64,000 nucleotides of DNA from Hymenochaete sp. R1 (Eukaryota > Basidiomycota > Agaricomycetes > Hymenochaetales > Hymenochaetaceae). Under the pieces are notes generated by a model that had not been told where the DNA came from, searched no databases, and saw only the letters and a list, made by a program, of their open reading frames with translations. The DNA is taken from the NCBI GenBank assembly GCA_019400425.1, contig JAFREE010000020.1, positions 62,001 through 126,000 on the forward strand. Reading direction: 5' to 3'. The translations under genes were made by a program, and so were the position numbers. This document shows, in pieces, positions 48,184 through 61,188 of the stretch (position 1 is its first letter; the number at the start of each line of letters is the position of its first letter).

Positions 48184-48997
48184 CTATAGCGATGCGACTG
48201 GTAGATTGGTAGGAGCTGGCAGCTCCGGCGGAACTTCGAGTTCTTTCGATTTTTCAGTCTCCTCGGGCAAAGTAATATGTCCTAGCCTAGGCGGAGAGTT
48301 CCTGCTGATGAACTCCGTCAACACGGGCAGCTTATTGCTTGCTTGCCGTAGTGCTATGAGATCGCATGAGCATCATCTGTCTACTAGGCATAGTAACGAA
48401 ACGACTTACTATCACGAGCGAGCTCTTCTCTAATGGGTGAGCCTCCAATCTCGAAAAGCACTCGACCGGTCGGAACTCTGAAAATACGTCAAAAAGATGA
48501 TTCAGACCTAAAATACATGACCACGTACCGCGTCGCCCAGAATTCAAAAGTTCCTTTCCCTTTACCCATACGTGTTTCATTGCCCTACGAATAAGGGAGT
48601 ATAAGAATCCTTTATGTCCTGTGACAGTGATGAAATTTCCGATACACACTTTGATACAGACAGGTATGTCAGGAAACACTCGCAGGTAAACCTTCGCCCC
48701 TTTGACTGGCTTCAATTTTCTCTTGATGAGCTCGCGCACAGTCTCGAGTTGCTTCGCCGAGAACCGCGCGCCATTGCCTTTGATACGAATTCCCCACTCT
48801 CCGAAGGCGAGTGTCGTCCCTTTGGTTGATCCACCAGTAGGAATCGGAATAATACCTTTCTGACGCTTGACCCATTTGACTTTTCGAGGTGAGAGCTGTG
48901 TGCGATGTCGGACGAGGGTCATGGGTTGACCCACTGGGGTCTTTGAAGGTGAAGTATGCAAACGTAGCCTTGAAAATGCGGAGGCTAGTGAGAACAT
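48184..48997 (-). CDS. MRPL16: Mitochondrial ribosomal protein L16
   Basis: It opens with an Arg/Ser-rich presequence (MFSLASAFSRLRLHTSPSK). The L16/L10e core follows: RRTQ-like HRTQLSPRKVKWVKRQKG, LAFGEWGIRIKGNGARFSA, VYLRVFPDIPVCIK, then across introns RMGKGKGTFEFWATR, VPTGRVLFEIGG and LRQASNKLPVLTEFIS. The GKGKG loop and RVLFEIGG are diagnostic. It belongs to the mitochondrial large subunit near the tRNA-binding centre. The C-terminal extension (PEETEKSKELEVPPELP) is longer than in bacterial L16. Four exons. Confidence 0.95.
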
Positions 48998-49183
48998 GTC
49001 GTTAACTTGATGAATGAACCTTGACGAGCAGAAACTTTGACGCAGATGCAGAACTCAAGAGCCATAGACCCGCCTTAAAGCCAGACGTGATCGACAGATC
49101 GGCTCCAGGCTCTTACTTAGCACCAGGTGTTGGCCGTTGTGTAATGTGTCCTGCTCGTTCACCGTACCCTCTCCACGCCCATT
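48998..49183. promoter_or_regulatory. Divergent promoter, MRPL16 and PRP3
   Basis: 186 bp between the divergent start codons of two housekeeping genes. No TATA box. Confidence 0.45.
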
Positions 49184-51401
49184 ATGAATAAACGCCCCCA
49201 TGAGCCGAACGGTGAAGATGCAGCATCAAAGAAGCTCAAGAGGTCCGTTCATCTCTCTTTTACAAAGCCAAAGTGCTGATTCAAACCTACATTAGCTCCA
49301 TTGTAAGTCATTCTTCTCATCATCAAGGTGAATGTAATCCCATTTCCATTTCTGACATTGTCTCTATAACCTCTTCCATCCCACAGACACCTGCACCAGG
49401 AGTGAAGGCACCAGGCATAGTGGGTCAATGTAAAGGCGCTTGAGAATGCGTCGTCTGATGTATGCATTACAGGGAAATGATGTTATTGCACAAAAACAAG
49501 CCGAGTTCAAGGCAAAGCTTGCCGCAATGCAGCACTCCATAACAGGAGCGAAGGCTCCGTTTACAGCAGCGCAGTCATCGCATTCTGGAAGCAAGGCAGA
49601 TGCAACCAAGACGCCCATGGGTCAGTCTCAGATTTCGGACATTGCGAGACGTGTTGCGGAGGCAAAAGCGAAAAAGCAGGCCGCACTTGCTCATCAACTC
49701 CCTCCCAACCCATATGTTGTGAGTACTGTTTTTCATTTGAGAGCTTGAGGAAGCTCATTATGATGCTCCAGCCTCCTGTTCAGACGGGTAAGAAGAACCC
49801 AACGCCTGCCGATCCTGCCCCTCACGGTGCTGGATTGCAAATGGCTGCGCATCCACTACTACTCGATACGAGTTCCCCCATTCCCCAGTCAAAGAAAGAC
49901 CGATACAAGCCAATGCAGCCAAAATTTGCGTCCATCAAAGCAAATGTACGGAGTACACCCACGCCAACACCGCCCCCGTTTACATCTTCGCCCGCGCCGG
50001 AAGCCAAGGCGAATCCTTACGCCGCTCAGGATGCGACATCCGGATCATTTGAAGGTGCTGCTCCAAAGGAGCGGCAGTCTCGTGCGCTCCGTTTCAATCA
50101 GAAAGGAAAATATGTCGCGATTGCAAGCCAGTTAAGGCATGATGCCGCTCTTGAGGCGTTGAAGCAAAGGATCGCTGAAAGCGCAAAGAAGGCGGGACTC
50201 GATAGTGAATTTGAGATCGTTGAGAAAAAGATCCGAGTAAGCATACTTTCTGTTTATTTTCTCCCTGTTATTCCGGACATTCATGTATCTTTTCGCATAC
50301 CACCCTCCTACCAACACACACTCAAATAAATAAGCGCGAAGCTCCCCCTAAGGCAGAGTGGTGGGACGTTGCTTTACTCCCGAATGATGTGTACGATGAC
50401 CTAAACGCCGGCATGTCAAACCTCAACATCCGGACAGCTGATTCACCTATCAACCTTTACATCCAACATCCAATAAAAATACCTGCACCGAGCGATAAAG
50501 ACAAGATTGATCTCAAGCCTTTAATGTTGACAAAGAAAGAGCAGAAAAAAATGCGGAAACAACGGCGAAACCAAGAGCTTCAAGACCATCGAGACAGGGT
50601 CAAGATGGGGTTGATCCCTCCTGACCCTCCGAAAGTTAGACAGGCGAACCTCATGAAGGTTTTGACAAACGACGCGATTCAAGATCCAACGAGAGTGGAG
50701 GCACGTGTCCGACGTGAGGTGGCCATGCGAAAACACAACCACGAGAAGATGAATGCGGAGAGGAAGCTTACTGATGACCAGAAACGAGAGAAGGTTGAGA
50801 CTAAAAAGGTCGAACAAGAGAAGAAGGGTCTCGTTGGAGCAATATTCAAGTAAGACCCTTTTCAATTCTCCTGCTGCATGGTTCCGCAATGCTCATGAAC
50901 TGGAATAGGGTTAAAACTCTTTCAGATAAAGCGCATAGGTTCAAAGTCAGGAAAAATGCTGAACAGAATAATTTGACCGGGATCATCATTCCCCATGCCC
51001 AGTTCACTATGGTCTACGTCGAGGGCGCCGCATCGCTTATGAATAAATACAGGCGACTTATGCTGCATCGGATACATTGGACAGAAGCCGCACCTTCACG
51101 CGACGAAGCCGGGGAGGATGACGCAGACGAGAACGGGATAGAAGGGAGCACAGTTGTCAATGCTGCGGGATCTTCAACCGCAAAAGTCGAGGAGGGCGAA
51201 GAAGGATATGGTTCAACGTCTCTGGAAGATAATAGGTGCGACTTAATTTGGGAGGGTCAGATCCGGGAAAGGGCGTTCAAATCGTTGAAAATAAAGAAGT
51301 GTCCGACGGACGCCTTGGCTAAGGACGCGTTGGGTGAAAAGATGGCGGGGTATTGGGACCAGACGAAGAACTGGAAGCCGGAAGAGGTTGAGCTGGTCTG
51401 A
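49184..51401 (+). CDS. PRP3: PRP3, U4/U6 snRNP splicing factor
   Basis: Starts MNKRPHEPNGEDAASKKLKR and ends PEEVELV. The body contains KLAAMQHSI, the PRP3 domain (VEWW-like KAEWWDVALLPNDVYDD, LYIQHPIKIPAP, LMLTKKEQKKMRKQRRNQEL, MKVLTNDAIQDPTRVEARVR) and the C-terminal ferredoxin-like DUF1115 domain (IIIPHAQFTMVYVEGAA, LIWEGQIRERAFKSLKIKKC). PRP3 binds U4/U6 stem II and holds the tri-snRNP together. An acidic insert (GEDDADENGIEG) lies inside the last domain. The N-terminal exons include a 7-nt exon (49296-49302). Confidence 0.95.
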
Positions 51402-51635
51402 ATCCTTCTTAACTGTTTTTTCTGTATCTTCTGGCGTTGTTTGGTATCACGTGGTTTTCAATGTAGTCTCAGTGGAATGAGTGGCTCTGTTTTGTGTGTT
51501 GTGAGCATGACGTAAGTAACCGACGCGTTTTTCCGACGCGTCCGTTGCGCCTTCGAGACGCGTTTCAGCCTTGCTTCATCGACCATCTCTCTATTATCTG
51601 CTTTCTTCATTCTATACTCACCAGAGGATACTGCC

Positions 51636-54600
51636 ATGTCTCTGATGTACGGAAAGGAAAAGAATGAAAACCACGAATATGGTGAGCTTAGACACCTATT
51701 CAAAATACATTATATTCAGTACACAATTATGTTACTGCCTATTTCCTAAGAGCAAGCTGATGTCGGCTTCATCTCTTTCTTTCACCGCCTCGCTCCAAAA
51801 CGATCGGACACCATTCGGCTGTTTGACCGGAAGGACTTCTACTCCGCCCATGGTGAAGATGCTCTTTATATCGCTAATCAGGTTTTCCGTACGCAATCCA
51901 TCCTCAAATACCTCGGCGTGGGTGGAAACAAAGGTGGAGGTTTACCAAGCGTAAACCTAAGTCAGAACGTTGCCACGGCATTTTTAAGGGATGCATTGAC
52001 TAGTCTACAACTAAAGGTGGAAATTTGGGCTCCAGAGAGTGGAGGAAAGAAGAGTGCAAAATTCTTGTTAGAGAAAGAGGTGAGTGGATTCTCCAGCGTA
52101 CTAGTCAGTACCCACTGTTTGATATTTGGCGCTTGATGACGCGTTAGGCTTCTCCAGGAAACTTACAGGCCGTAGAAGACCTTCTTTTTGTAAATGCTGA
52201 CCTACAGTCAGCGCCTATCGTTATGGCTGTGAAGATTGGGACTTCTCAAACGCTTGGTATTTGAGACGTTTGTCTACATGAATTCTCTATCCTCATCTCT
52301 TTGTAGGGACAGCAGGACCTTCCAACCTCAAAACGAAGACCGTAGGAGTTGCCTTCGCCGACACTTCTGTTAGGAAAATTGGGATTTCAGAGTTCGCCGA
52401 TAGCGATCTTTTCTCCAATGTAGAGGTGCGACCCATGTACCTTTTGCGAAATTGATTGTTAACTTCCGCTTAGTCTTTAGTGATCCAGCTGTCCGTTAAG
52501 GAGGCTGTAATACCTATGACATCAAAGACCGGGAACACAGACCGAGATCTTGAGCTCGCAAAACTCAAGGGTGTTTTCGAGAGGTGCGGGGTGGTGATTA
52601 CAGAAAGACGCCAAAGTAAGACGCTTTTGATTTAATCTTCTGTTTGTCTGTCTCACTTTTAGATAGGTGAGTTTGCCGCCAAAAACATTGAACAGGATCT
52701 CTCTCTTTTGATGAAACAAGACGCATCCATCGACATTACCGCCACCATTCGTACGTTATAACTCATTTAAATCTTGTTCGTCCGCATATTGAACTCATAC
52801 CAGCCGAATTGTCTTCGACATCGAGCCCATCTTCTTCCGCGACCGGGGCATTGATTTCATATTTGACTTTGCTTGGAGATGCATCGAACCATAATGCATA
52901 CACATTGAACATACATGACTTGTCGCAGTATATGAGGCTGGATGCCAGTGCTCTCAGAGCATTGGGCTTAGTTGGTGACGGGGTATGAATCTCACCTATA
53001 AATTTTGTTCGGACTTCTTGAATAATAATATTCGATCCAGATTTCATCGAGCAAGAACACAACACTGCACGGCTTATTGAACAAGTGCAAGACTGGCCAA
53101 GGGACGCGTTTGCTTGGCAGTTGGCTCAAGCAACCTCTGGTCAACTTACATGAGATCCGTAAGCGAAAGTGACACCCGACTTGCACTACCACTCATTTTT
53201 CTTATAGAGAAACGGCAAGATCTCGTTCAAACATTCATATCCGACTCGAATTCGAGAAGGACCCTTCAGGTCAGTGCACTGATGGCTGTTCTTTGGATAT
53301 ACTTGGACGTAACAAGCAGGATGACTACCTAAGGATGATGCCCGATATGCACAGAATAAGCAAGCGTTTTCAGAAGGGAATAGCATCATTGGAGGACGTG
53401 GTTCGCGTTTACCAGGCTGCTCAGAAAGTAAGTCTATGTTTTCTTTTGTTATGTAAGCTATGTCTGACGACAGTCTTCCATTGTAGCTATCGGGTATGAT
53501 AGAGGCCCTAGAAGGTGTTGAAACCGAAGCCCTCGAGCACACGCGCCTGCTGGAGGAAATATATCTCACAAAGTTCAAGGTAACCGAACAATCAAGATCT
53601 CTTTATACGCTGTCCTAACTAGCTACTTAAATAAAGGAGCACAATCAGAACCTGGAGAAATACTGTGAGATGGTGGAATCGACTCTCGACCTCGATGAAC
53701 TCTCTTCCCATAACTTCGTGATCAAACCGGATTATGATGACCGGCTGCGAGAGCTTGCAGACAAGCTTATGGAAATACGCGATGGTCTTGATGCCGAGCA
53801 TCGCATAACCGGAAGAGAGTTAGACCTGGAGCTTGATAAGAAGCTTCACCTGGAGAATAATGCCACCTACGGATATTGTTTCCGTTTAACAAAGTCGGTA
53901 AGTATATTTTGTTTAGATCAAGTCCGTTCCTTCATATTCGTCTCTGGTCCTCCGTAGGATTCCAGGGAGATAGTTGGAAAAAAGAAGTATATCGAACTCG
54001 GAACAATTAAATCTGGAGTTTTCTTCACGACCAAAAAACTGAAGGAACTCGCTACTGACTATAAGGAGATTACCGAGAGCTATTCTCGAACGCAAAGCGG
54101 ATTGGTCAAAGAGGTTGTCAACATAGCAGGTACTGGGTTCGCCTTCTCCGGCTTTGTAGATACTGATTCTTTAAAGCTACTTATACGCCCGTTCTCGAGG
54201 CACTTGACGACCAAATTGCGCACCTGGATGTCATAGTTAGGTTTGTCTAATTATTGGTTACGCTGCAACACAACTTAACTTCCTATATGTTCGAAGCTTC
54301 GCCCACGTTGCTGTAAACGCCCCGGAAGCATACGTGCGACCGACAGTCTTCATCAAAGGCGGGGGTAGTCTCATCCTTAAGGAAGCAAGGCATCCGCTTC
54401 TGGAAATTCAAGATGATATCCACTTTATACCCAACGACATAGAAATGATCAAAGGTACAATTTCTCGATTGAGCCTGAACCAAATAGCGACTGAATCTAC
54501 CTCATGACAGGGGAGAGCGAATTCCAAATTATTACCGGACCGAATATGGGTGGAAAGAGTACATACATCCGCCAAGTGCGTCTAGTTTCCTTTCTTATGC

Positions 54601-56130
54601 ATCTGACACCCATGCATTGAATATGGATTTGCTTCTCTGATTTAGGCGGGTGTCATTGCTCTCATGGCCCAAACGGGCTGTTTTGTTCCCTGTTCCGAGG
54701 CGCAGCTTCCTATCTTTGACTCTGTGCTATGTCGAGTCGGTGCGGGAGATAGTCAGCTAAAAGGCGTTTCGACATTCATGGCGGAAATGCTGGAAACAGC
54801 CACAATTTTGAAGGTGGAAAAGCGCATATGTCATGATGATTAACTTTGGCACTGAAAATGTTTCGTTCAGTCAGCAAGCCAGGATTCACTGATCATAATT
54901 GATGAACTTGGACGAGGTGAGTATTTTTTATACTATTCAGTTCCAATTGGACTTTTCGGTGATAGGTACTTCAACGTATGATGGATTCGGACTGGCTTGG
55001 GCGATTTCCGAGTAAGTTATCATAAGATTTGAAAGGTAGCGTGGAAGTTCACAATACTCCATAAGGCACATCGCCTCCCAGATACACGCCTTCTGCCTAT
55101 TTGCGACCCATTTCCACGAATTGACCGCCCTGGATCAGCAAATTTCTCTCGTCAAAAATCTGCATGTCGTCGCTCATGTCTCAAATTCCAAAGGCGCGTC
55201 AACGAATGGTGCATATGAACGTGACATTACACTCCTTTATAAGGTCCAACCTGGTGAGCACCTTGCCTATATTTTTCTCTGCCATTCTCACATCTTATGA
55301 AATGAATGTACATAGGAATCTGTGATCAGAGTTTCGGTATCCACGTCGCGGAACTAGCCAACTTCCCGGAAAATGTGGTCAAGGTAACATTCTTCGTTTT
55401 CGTTGCATTGCTTCGTGGTCTTTCAACAAGTTTCGCCTTGGTTGTCTTGTCAGCAATACAATACTCACGAGCTTCCTTTTTCCATTCCTCTTGCTCTCTT
55501 CCTCGGGATCAATTGCCCACCTAACCATAATGCACATCTTCCGCGTTTTTCGGTTCGCACCTCGTATCGGTCCTCGTCAAATTTCCGCCGTGTTCTTGAA
55601 CGTGGCAATTATCACTACTTGCCTTAAATCCGATGGGACTTTCTGTCCGCCCGCACTCCGCACGTCTTTTTCTTCGGTGCCGACCGAACCGCGGAATAAA
55701 CACGGAACGTGTAATGATACCGAACCACCCCTCATCTCGAAAAAAATACGACGCGCTTTTCGTGCCTTGCTGAAATCGGGATTAATGTGGGGTCAATTTT
55801 TTGGTTTTGACTAATCATATGTAGCTCGCTAAAAGAAAGGCCGACGAGCTAGAAGACTTCGGGGGAGAACTCGAATCTGAGCGTGCCAAAACTCACGCTC
55901 ATTCAAAAGAAGTGACTGAAGAAGGTAGTAAACTCGTTGAGGAAATGCTCCGAACATGGGCATCACGATGCTCATCGCTTACAAAAGATGGAGAGAGTAC
56001 TTCCATGGACATAGACGGACAAGAGGGTGCGGAGGACGAAGAGCTGGAGATGCTAAAACGATGCGTGGATGACTACAAGGACAGGTTGGAGGGTAACCCA
56101 TGGGTCCAAGAGTTACTAACAACATTGTAA
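51636..56130 (+). CDS. MSH2: MSH2 DNA mismatch repair protein
   Basis: Full MutS-homologue order: N-terminal mismatch-binding domain ([37 protein letters not shown]), connector, lever ([33 protein letters not shown]), clamp, and ATPase with Walker [16 protein letters not shown] (about 54530-54575), [16 protein letters not shown], Walker [20 protein letters not shown] and [13 protein letters not shown]. The C-terminal helix-turn-helix/dimerisation segment follows. MSH2 pairs with MSH6 or MSH3 to recognise mispairs in the nucleus. It has about 17 introns, mostly 45-65 nt. One at 55384-55824 is 441 nt. The start is the first ATG (SLMYGKEKN). Confidence 0.95.
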
Positions 56131-56499
56131 TACAATACGAGTGATATGCATTTCCCCTTGGTCTTGAGACGTCCTCCTTTTTTCTCAAGCAAACGACTTG
56201 AACTCGGTAGCTTTTGAGAGCAAATGCGTAACGGATTATAATTGCCACATTTAAAGATTCTCTCGATGATAACGCTGAGGAATGGGCCGTAGGGTGACGC
56301 CTGTGATTGCCATTCCAGGGACTATGAACGGCACAATCAACTATTAATTGTTGAAAATGGGATAGTAAGCTTGGATCTGTGTTTAGAATGAAGACATGAA
56401 GGAGGTACGATCGAAACGTCAAACGACAGGACGATCCAATCCCCGTTGAACCCAACTCTAGGAAAAGCAAACGTGAAAATGGAAAAATAGGTTTGTTTC
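56131..56499. other. Convergent intergenic, no gene
   Basis: About 370 bp between the MSH2 and repeat-family copy A 3' ends. Confidence 0.5.
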
Positions 56500-57798
56500 T
56501 TAAGGTGAAGCTACATCGTCAATGATATTCATCTTATCTATCAACTCCTGATCGTCTTTGTACAAGCTTTCTCCTTTGTCTTCGTACTCTTTCCCTTTCT
56601 CTCTTACTTGTTCATCAGTCTGCCCCCATTGGTGGATGTACTTTTCGCGTGCAGTATTATATTTTGTCAACGCTTCAAGAAGTTCCTAAAATAATGTCAG
56701 TGGATGCACAATTCAAGTCAAACTACCCCCCCCCCCCCACACACACACACACCGCGACGAAAGAGACACATAAAAGTACCTGTAGGCAGAACTGGCGATT
56801 TGACTCATCGCATCGCAGCCATTGATTGTGCAAAGTCACAGCAGAGCGATGTATGATGACCAGTCTCTGCCGAGCGTCTTCTACTTTCTTAAACTCTTCC
56901 TTGGATAACTCTTGGTCGTAGTTCGGTTCAACGGGCGAAAGATTCTTTGATCTTCGAATCCTTGCCCATTGTCCTCTTGTTCTCTCCGCTCTTCTAACAG
57001 GTAACCATGTTTTCTGTATGCTTTCCAGAGTGGCAAGTTCTCCTATTGCACGCAGTCTGGCACCATGGATCATGTAGAGATGCTTCTTTGCTATCTTCAA
57101 TGGATCGAAGTCGGCGAAATTTACACCTTTGACTTTCTTACCTACGCCATCATCCTGGATCTGTTCGTTGGGAAACGTTTTCGACCTCTCCTCGTAGAAT
57201 GACCCTAGTGAGAAAGCATCATCGACGAGATCTAATTTTCCTAGATACTTCAATCGATCAGCCTCGTATTCTTCGAGTTTCTTGCTCAAACTCTGTCATT
57301 AGAATAGCATTTGGTGACTTTGCGTTTGTATGAAGATTGAAAAATACTCACTTCCTTCTTAGATTTGACAATCCCGGTCTTCTTCTTGCCTAACTGTTCT
57401 CTGGCTTCGAGAACAAGTTCATATTCATCCTTAGGGATACCATGTGCAAACGATTCTTCCAAATCAAACTTCCCTTGTTTGTTGTAGTAAAACTTGCTTA
57501 AATCATGTTCGGGTTTCTTTAGAATGCCCCAGATGTCATTCATGTTCTCTGAAGTGAGCTCTAATGCGAGAACTTGAAGCCGGAGACCATGGACTAAGTT
57601 GTGGAGCTCGTAGAACGACGCGGCAGGATTTTTGTTTGGACCTCTGGGACGGGCACCAGTCGCACGGGATGGTCCGGAAGAACGCGACTGCGCATGTTCT
57701 TCGTCGTTCTTCCGTTTTTCACCAGCTACATTTCTACGGTGTTGAGTGAGCGACGCAGCTTCAGCAGGTTGTTGATTGTCCCCTGACTGTGGCGGCAT
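56500..57798 (-). CDS. Tandem repeat-family protein, copy A (unknown family)
   Basis: Three exons (57352-57798, 56780-57292, 56500-56685) give 381 residues. After a low-complexity N-terminus containing AGEKRKNDEEH, two related units follow: unit 1 around residues 62-145 (ELHNLVHGLRLQVLALELTS, then IW, later KDEYELVLEAREQLG) and unit 2 around 216-300 (HLYMIHGARLRAIGELATLE, then TW, later KEEFKKVEDARQRL). The last exon encodes a 61-residue helical tail (YNTAREKYIHQWGQTDEQ). No signal peptide, membrane helix or catalytic motif is visible, and helical, charged structure is likely. It has a neighbouring paralogue in the same orientation. I do not recognise the family or its function. Confidence 0.75.
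56726..56752. repeat. Poly-C plus (CA)n microsatellite in an intron of copy A
   Basis: About 13 C followed by about seven CA units, lying within intron 2 (56686-56779) of the gene above. This intron is 94 nt, against about 58 nt for intron 1. Confidence 0.85.
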
Positions 57799-58736
57799 CG
57801 ATATTAGTACTATAAGGGGAAAATGACATGATTAGGGCGGGATGCTGAACAAAGAACAGTTGTTTATCTACTTTTGTCTGTGCTATTATGATGATTTAGA
57901 GATGAGGTGAGCGGAAACAAAGACGTAGTGCTGTTTGAAAAGCTGTCACAGTGTGTTAAGTCGCTAGCTTCTTAGTGCGGCGAAAAAGGATGATGGAAAG
58001 GGGAGGGAGGGATTGGGTCGGTCGAATATGATACTTTGCGCCGCCCTGTCGCAAAGCTGCAAATCATCCATTTCCTAAAGCGACCGCGAAAGCGTCATCA
58101 TTACGTGATCCACCGAGAAAAACCTGGGAATGCCGCTCCGTCTCTTACTACTCATTCTCATTAATACTGTCTGGAGTCTGCGGGTGCAGCATTATGATGT
58201 CATTAATCTCATGACGAGTGTTCAAAACCCGAGTTGTCAAGGATAGACGTCCGAAATACTATGCGACTTGAATGGATCTGATCTGGGGAAAGGCAGGGTT
58301 CGAGGGAAAAGGGTGTAGGAATGCCGACACAACCGATCTGTATGCAGTAGATTGGGCACTGGGAGTTCATTAGGTACCTTCGGCTTTTATACGATGCACC
58401 GTAAAGTTGAAGGCACTGAAAGACGAGTTGCTAAACGACCGTACGATACTCTGGGTCTAAGCATTCAAGTTCGAATGCGGACTCCGCCCTTCCTTCCATT
58501 TTTTGTTGTTAAAACAATCACATCGTAAGATATTCATACGATTCAAAATAGTACACTCCATGGATCAATGATGCAGCCATATAACTTTGAGCTCAAAGCC
58601 AATGAACTCTCACACCCATAGCTGCAACGTTTTACGTGGTTTACGCAACATCATAGGACGATGGAATGAGACGAGTGCCCAGCCACTAATAATTACAAGT
58701 ACTTCAATTGTTTACTACATGCAGAGCTGTCTGTCA
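57799..58736. other. Intergenic between copies A and B
   Basis: About 940 bp with no supported gene. It carries the copy A promoter and the copy B 3' flank. Confidence 0.4.
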
Positions 58737-60057
58737 TTACATGAAATATTTGGTATCCATATCTTTCAACCCTTGGATTACCTCTACTTCCTCTTTATAC
58801 AAATTTCTCCACATATCCACGTACTCCTTTCCCCTTTCTTGAGCCTGTTCATCAGTAAGGTTCCATTCGCGGAGATACTTCTCGCGTTCAGTATTGTATC
58901 TTTCCAGAGCTTCCAAAAGTTTCTAGCGATAGATTGAAAACTTTAAGAATTCTGGTCTACCAAAAGAAACGCAAATGACGTACTTGGGGAGGATTCGATC
59001 GGTGATGTTCGTCAGATGCCGCCCAGTTATTAAGCGGGGTGACAACAAAACTCTTTTTATTGCCCAGTTCGTCCCGTGCAGCTTTTACCTTCTTGTACTC
59101 GTCGTTTGATAAGTTTTGGTCGAAACCAGCATTAATGTATTCGTCCGATGCGAAAGGCTTCTCCCATTCGTATTTGGCTTTCTCTGCTAGATACACAGGT
59201 CTCCAGATTTCCTGAATATTGTGCGAAGTGGCACGTTCACCCATGACTTGAAGTCGGGCGCCATGTGTCATGTAAAGGTGCCTTTTGGCCATCGTTGACA
59301 GATTCAGCTCGGAGAACTTTACGCCCTTGCTCTTCTTCAAGTTGGCCTCGTCGATCCGTTTGTTGGCAGCATTCTTCGATAATTCCTCATAGTATAACCC
59401 TCGCGAGAAAGCCTTATCAACGAGATCCAATTTCTGAAGGCAATCCAATCTTTCTCTCTCATATTCTTTGATCTTCTCATTCAGGCTCTGGAAAAAAAAT
59501 CAGAATTTGGGTAAGCGTTTATTTGAGGAAAAATGGAGGAGACTGACATTTTCATTCGAAAGAATAGAAGAGCGAGTTTGAGTATCATCGCTGGATCCAC
59601 TGGCAGAAAGAGTGGATATTTCGTTGTTGAATCTGACGATCCAGATTTTTATTTTTCCTAACTTAGCTCTAGCTTCAGCAACACCTTTGAATTCCTTTTC
59701 GTCAATCTCATGAGTAAAGGAATCGTTAGAGAGTGATTTCTTTTTTCGGTAATTCAAAAACTGGTTCAGGTCGTGTTCGGGACCAGTGAGATTACCCCAG
59801 ACCTCCTTTACGTTGTCACTGGTGATCTCCGATCCGAGAATCTGAAGTCGAAGACCGTGAACCAAGTTATGGAGCTCGAAGTAAGATACCTTTGGATCGT
59901 TGTTTATATTTCTGTTTCCGCGAACCATAGTAGCAGCGGACGGACCAGTTGAACGAGAGCCGGGCTGGACATGTTCCTCGTCGTTCTTCCGTTTCGTGCC
60001 AGCTGTACTTTCACAATCGCGGGTCGGCGAGGTAGTTTCAGCAGGCTGAGGGGGCAT
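58737..60057 (-). CDS. Tandem repeat-family protein, copy B
   Basis: Three exons (59548-60057, 58984-59487, 58737-58922) give 399 residues with the same intron positions and phases as copy A, and a last exon of identical length (186 nt). The start MPPQPAE parallels MPPQSGD of copy A; AGTKRKNDEEH is shared. Unit 1 has ELHNLVHGLRLQILGSEITS and DEKEFKGVAEARAKLG; unit 2 has HLYMTHGARLQVMGERATSH and NDEYKKVKAARDELG. The tail has YNTEREKYLREWNLTDEQ. Copy B has an extra Ser-rich stretch at the end of exon 1. Function unknown; the two copies are plainly a tandem duplication that has diverged to moderate identity. Confidence 0.75.
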
Positions 60058-61188
60058 CGATCTGAGCACAGGTATGGGGAAGAATAAGCTGAACAAAAGA
60101 CGCTGAAAAACAAAGAGCCGCTATTTGCTTACGAATATATTTGATGCTATGGCAAGTCGGAAGTCCAATAAAAACGAAGCAACAGTTAGATCCTACAAGT
60201 TGTGTACCACGGTGACGACATCTTAGTGCTTGAAAAACACGTAAACGAAGTAAGACATACCGCTGACAGTAAGGAACAACGTTGTTTGTGGGCAAACGGC
60301 AGACGGCTGGCAATGGAAAGACTGTGGGGGGTTGAATGAGCTTAGTGTCTGCAATTACAGTGAGACTGATATACGCACGGATGTCACTTTGCACTTTGCA
60401 TAGGCGGCCCAAAAGAAATCGGGTCACCAAAGTTTCTGTGCATGGAGCCATACCTGATATGGCCATGGGCACAAGAATACACATTTCGTGGAAACATCTT
60501 GCAAATAGCAGTCTTAAACTCGTCAGTCTGTCTCAAGTCTGATAAAAACGGGAAGGCTTCTTTAGAATAAAGGACGACGTATGGACGGGCTCAGAGCGGT
60601 AGCCAAAGGGAGCAAGTTGAAATCTTGTGAACAAAGCAAAGCAAGATGAGGTAGAGCAAAACAGAGTTAAAAATAATGTTGTAAATCTTTATGACTGTCG
60701 TCACGGAGTGGTGCACTCAGATGCTGACAAGGTAGAGCCTTGGCATTGTGCAATCCCGAAAAAAATTTGCTGTAGAAAGAATCACAGCGTTAGCTGTGCG
60801 AACAGAAAAACTGACACCGCTGTGCTTACAGTTCTTTGTCTCTGCATAATTTCAAGCCTTGTCGTAGGTGGGTGGCGTAGGCATACAGGTTAGAAGTGAA
60901 GTTTCTTGGGTGCGTCGTACCCTCGCAAACTTGTGTTATGTAATCTTGCTCAGCTTAGGAAGTCCATTACTAAGTAACTACTACAAACGTCTGTAATAAA
61001 ATATTGGCTCATTCACAATGTAGATACTACTTGTATAGCTAGCGTACGGCATCTAATAAATCGATAGGCATAGACGTAGGACAGTACATTTGTTACTCTC
61101 CTGCTGGTCCGAGGTTGTAGTACAGTCGTAGGCGGAAGATCCACAATTTGCTTCACTCTGTCCTACAAATAATACGCGCTCGCACGTT
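60058..61188. other. Intergenic, no intact gene
   Basis: About 1.1 kb. A 148-codon minus-strand frame (60038-60484) overlaps the copy B start and looks non-coding. No trace of the second and third exons of the family was found upstream of the broken copy C. Confidence 0.35.

Noticed and set aside
60038..60484. 148-codon minus-strand frame upstream of copy B
   Set aside because: It overlaps the copy B start in another frame, has no conserved motif and sits where a promoter and 5' UTR are expected.
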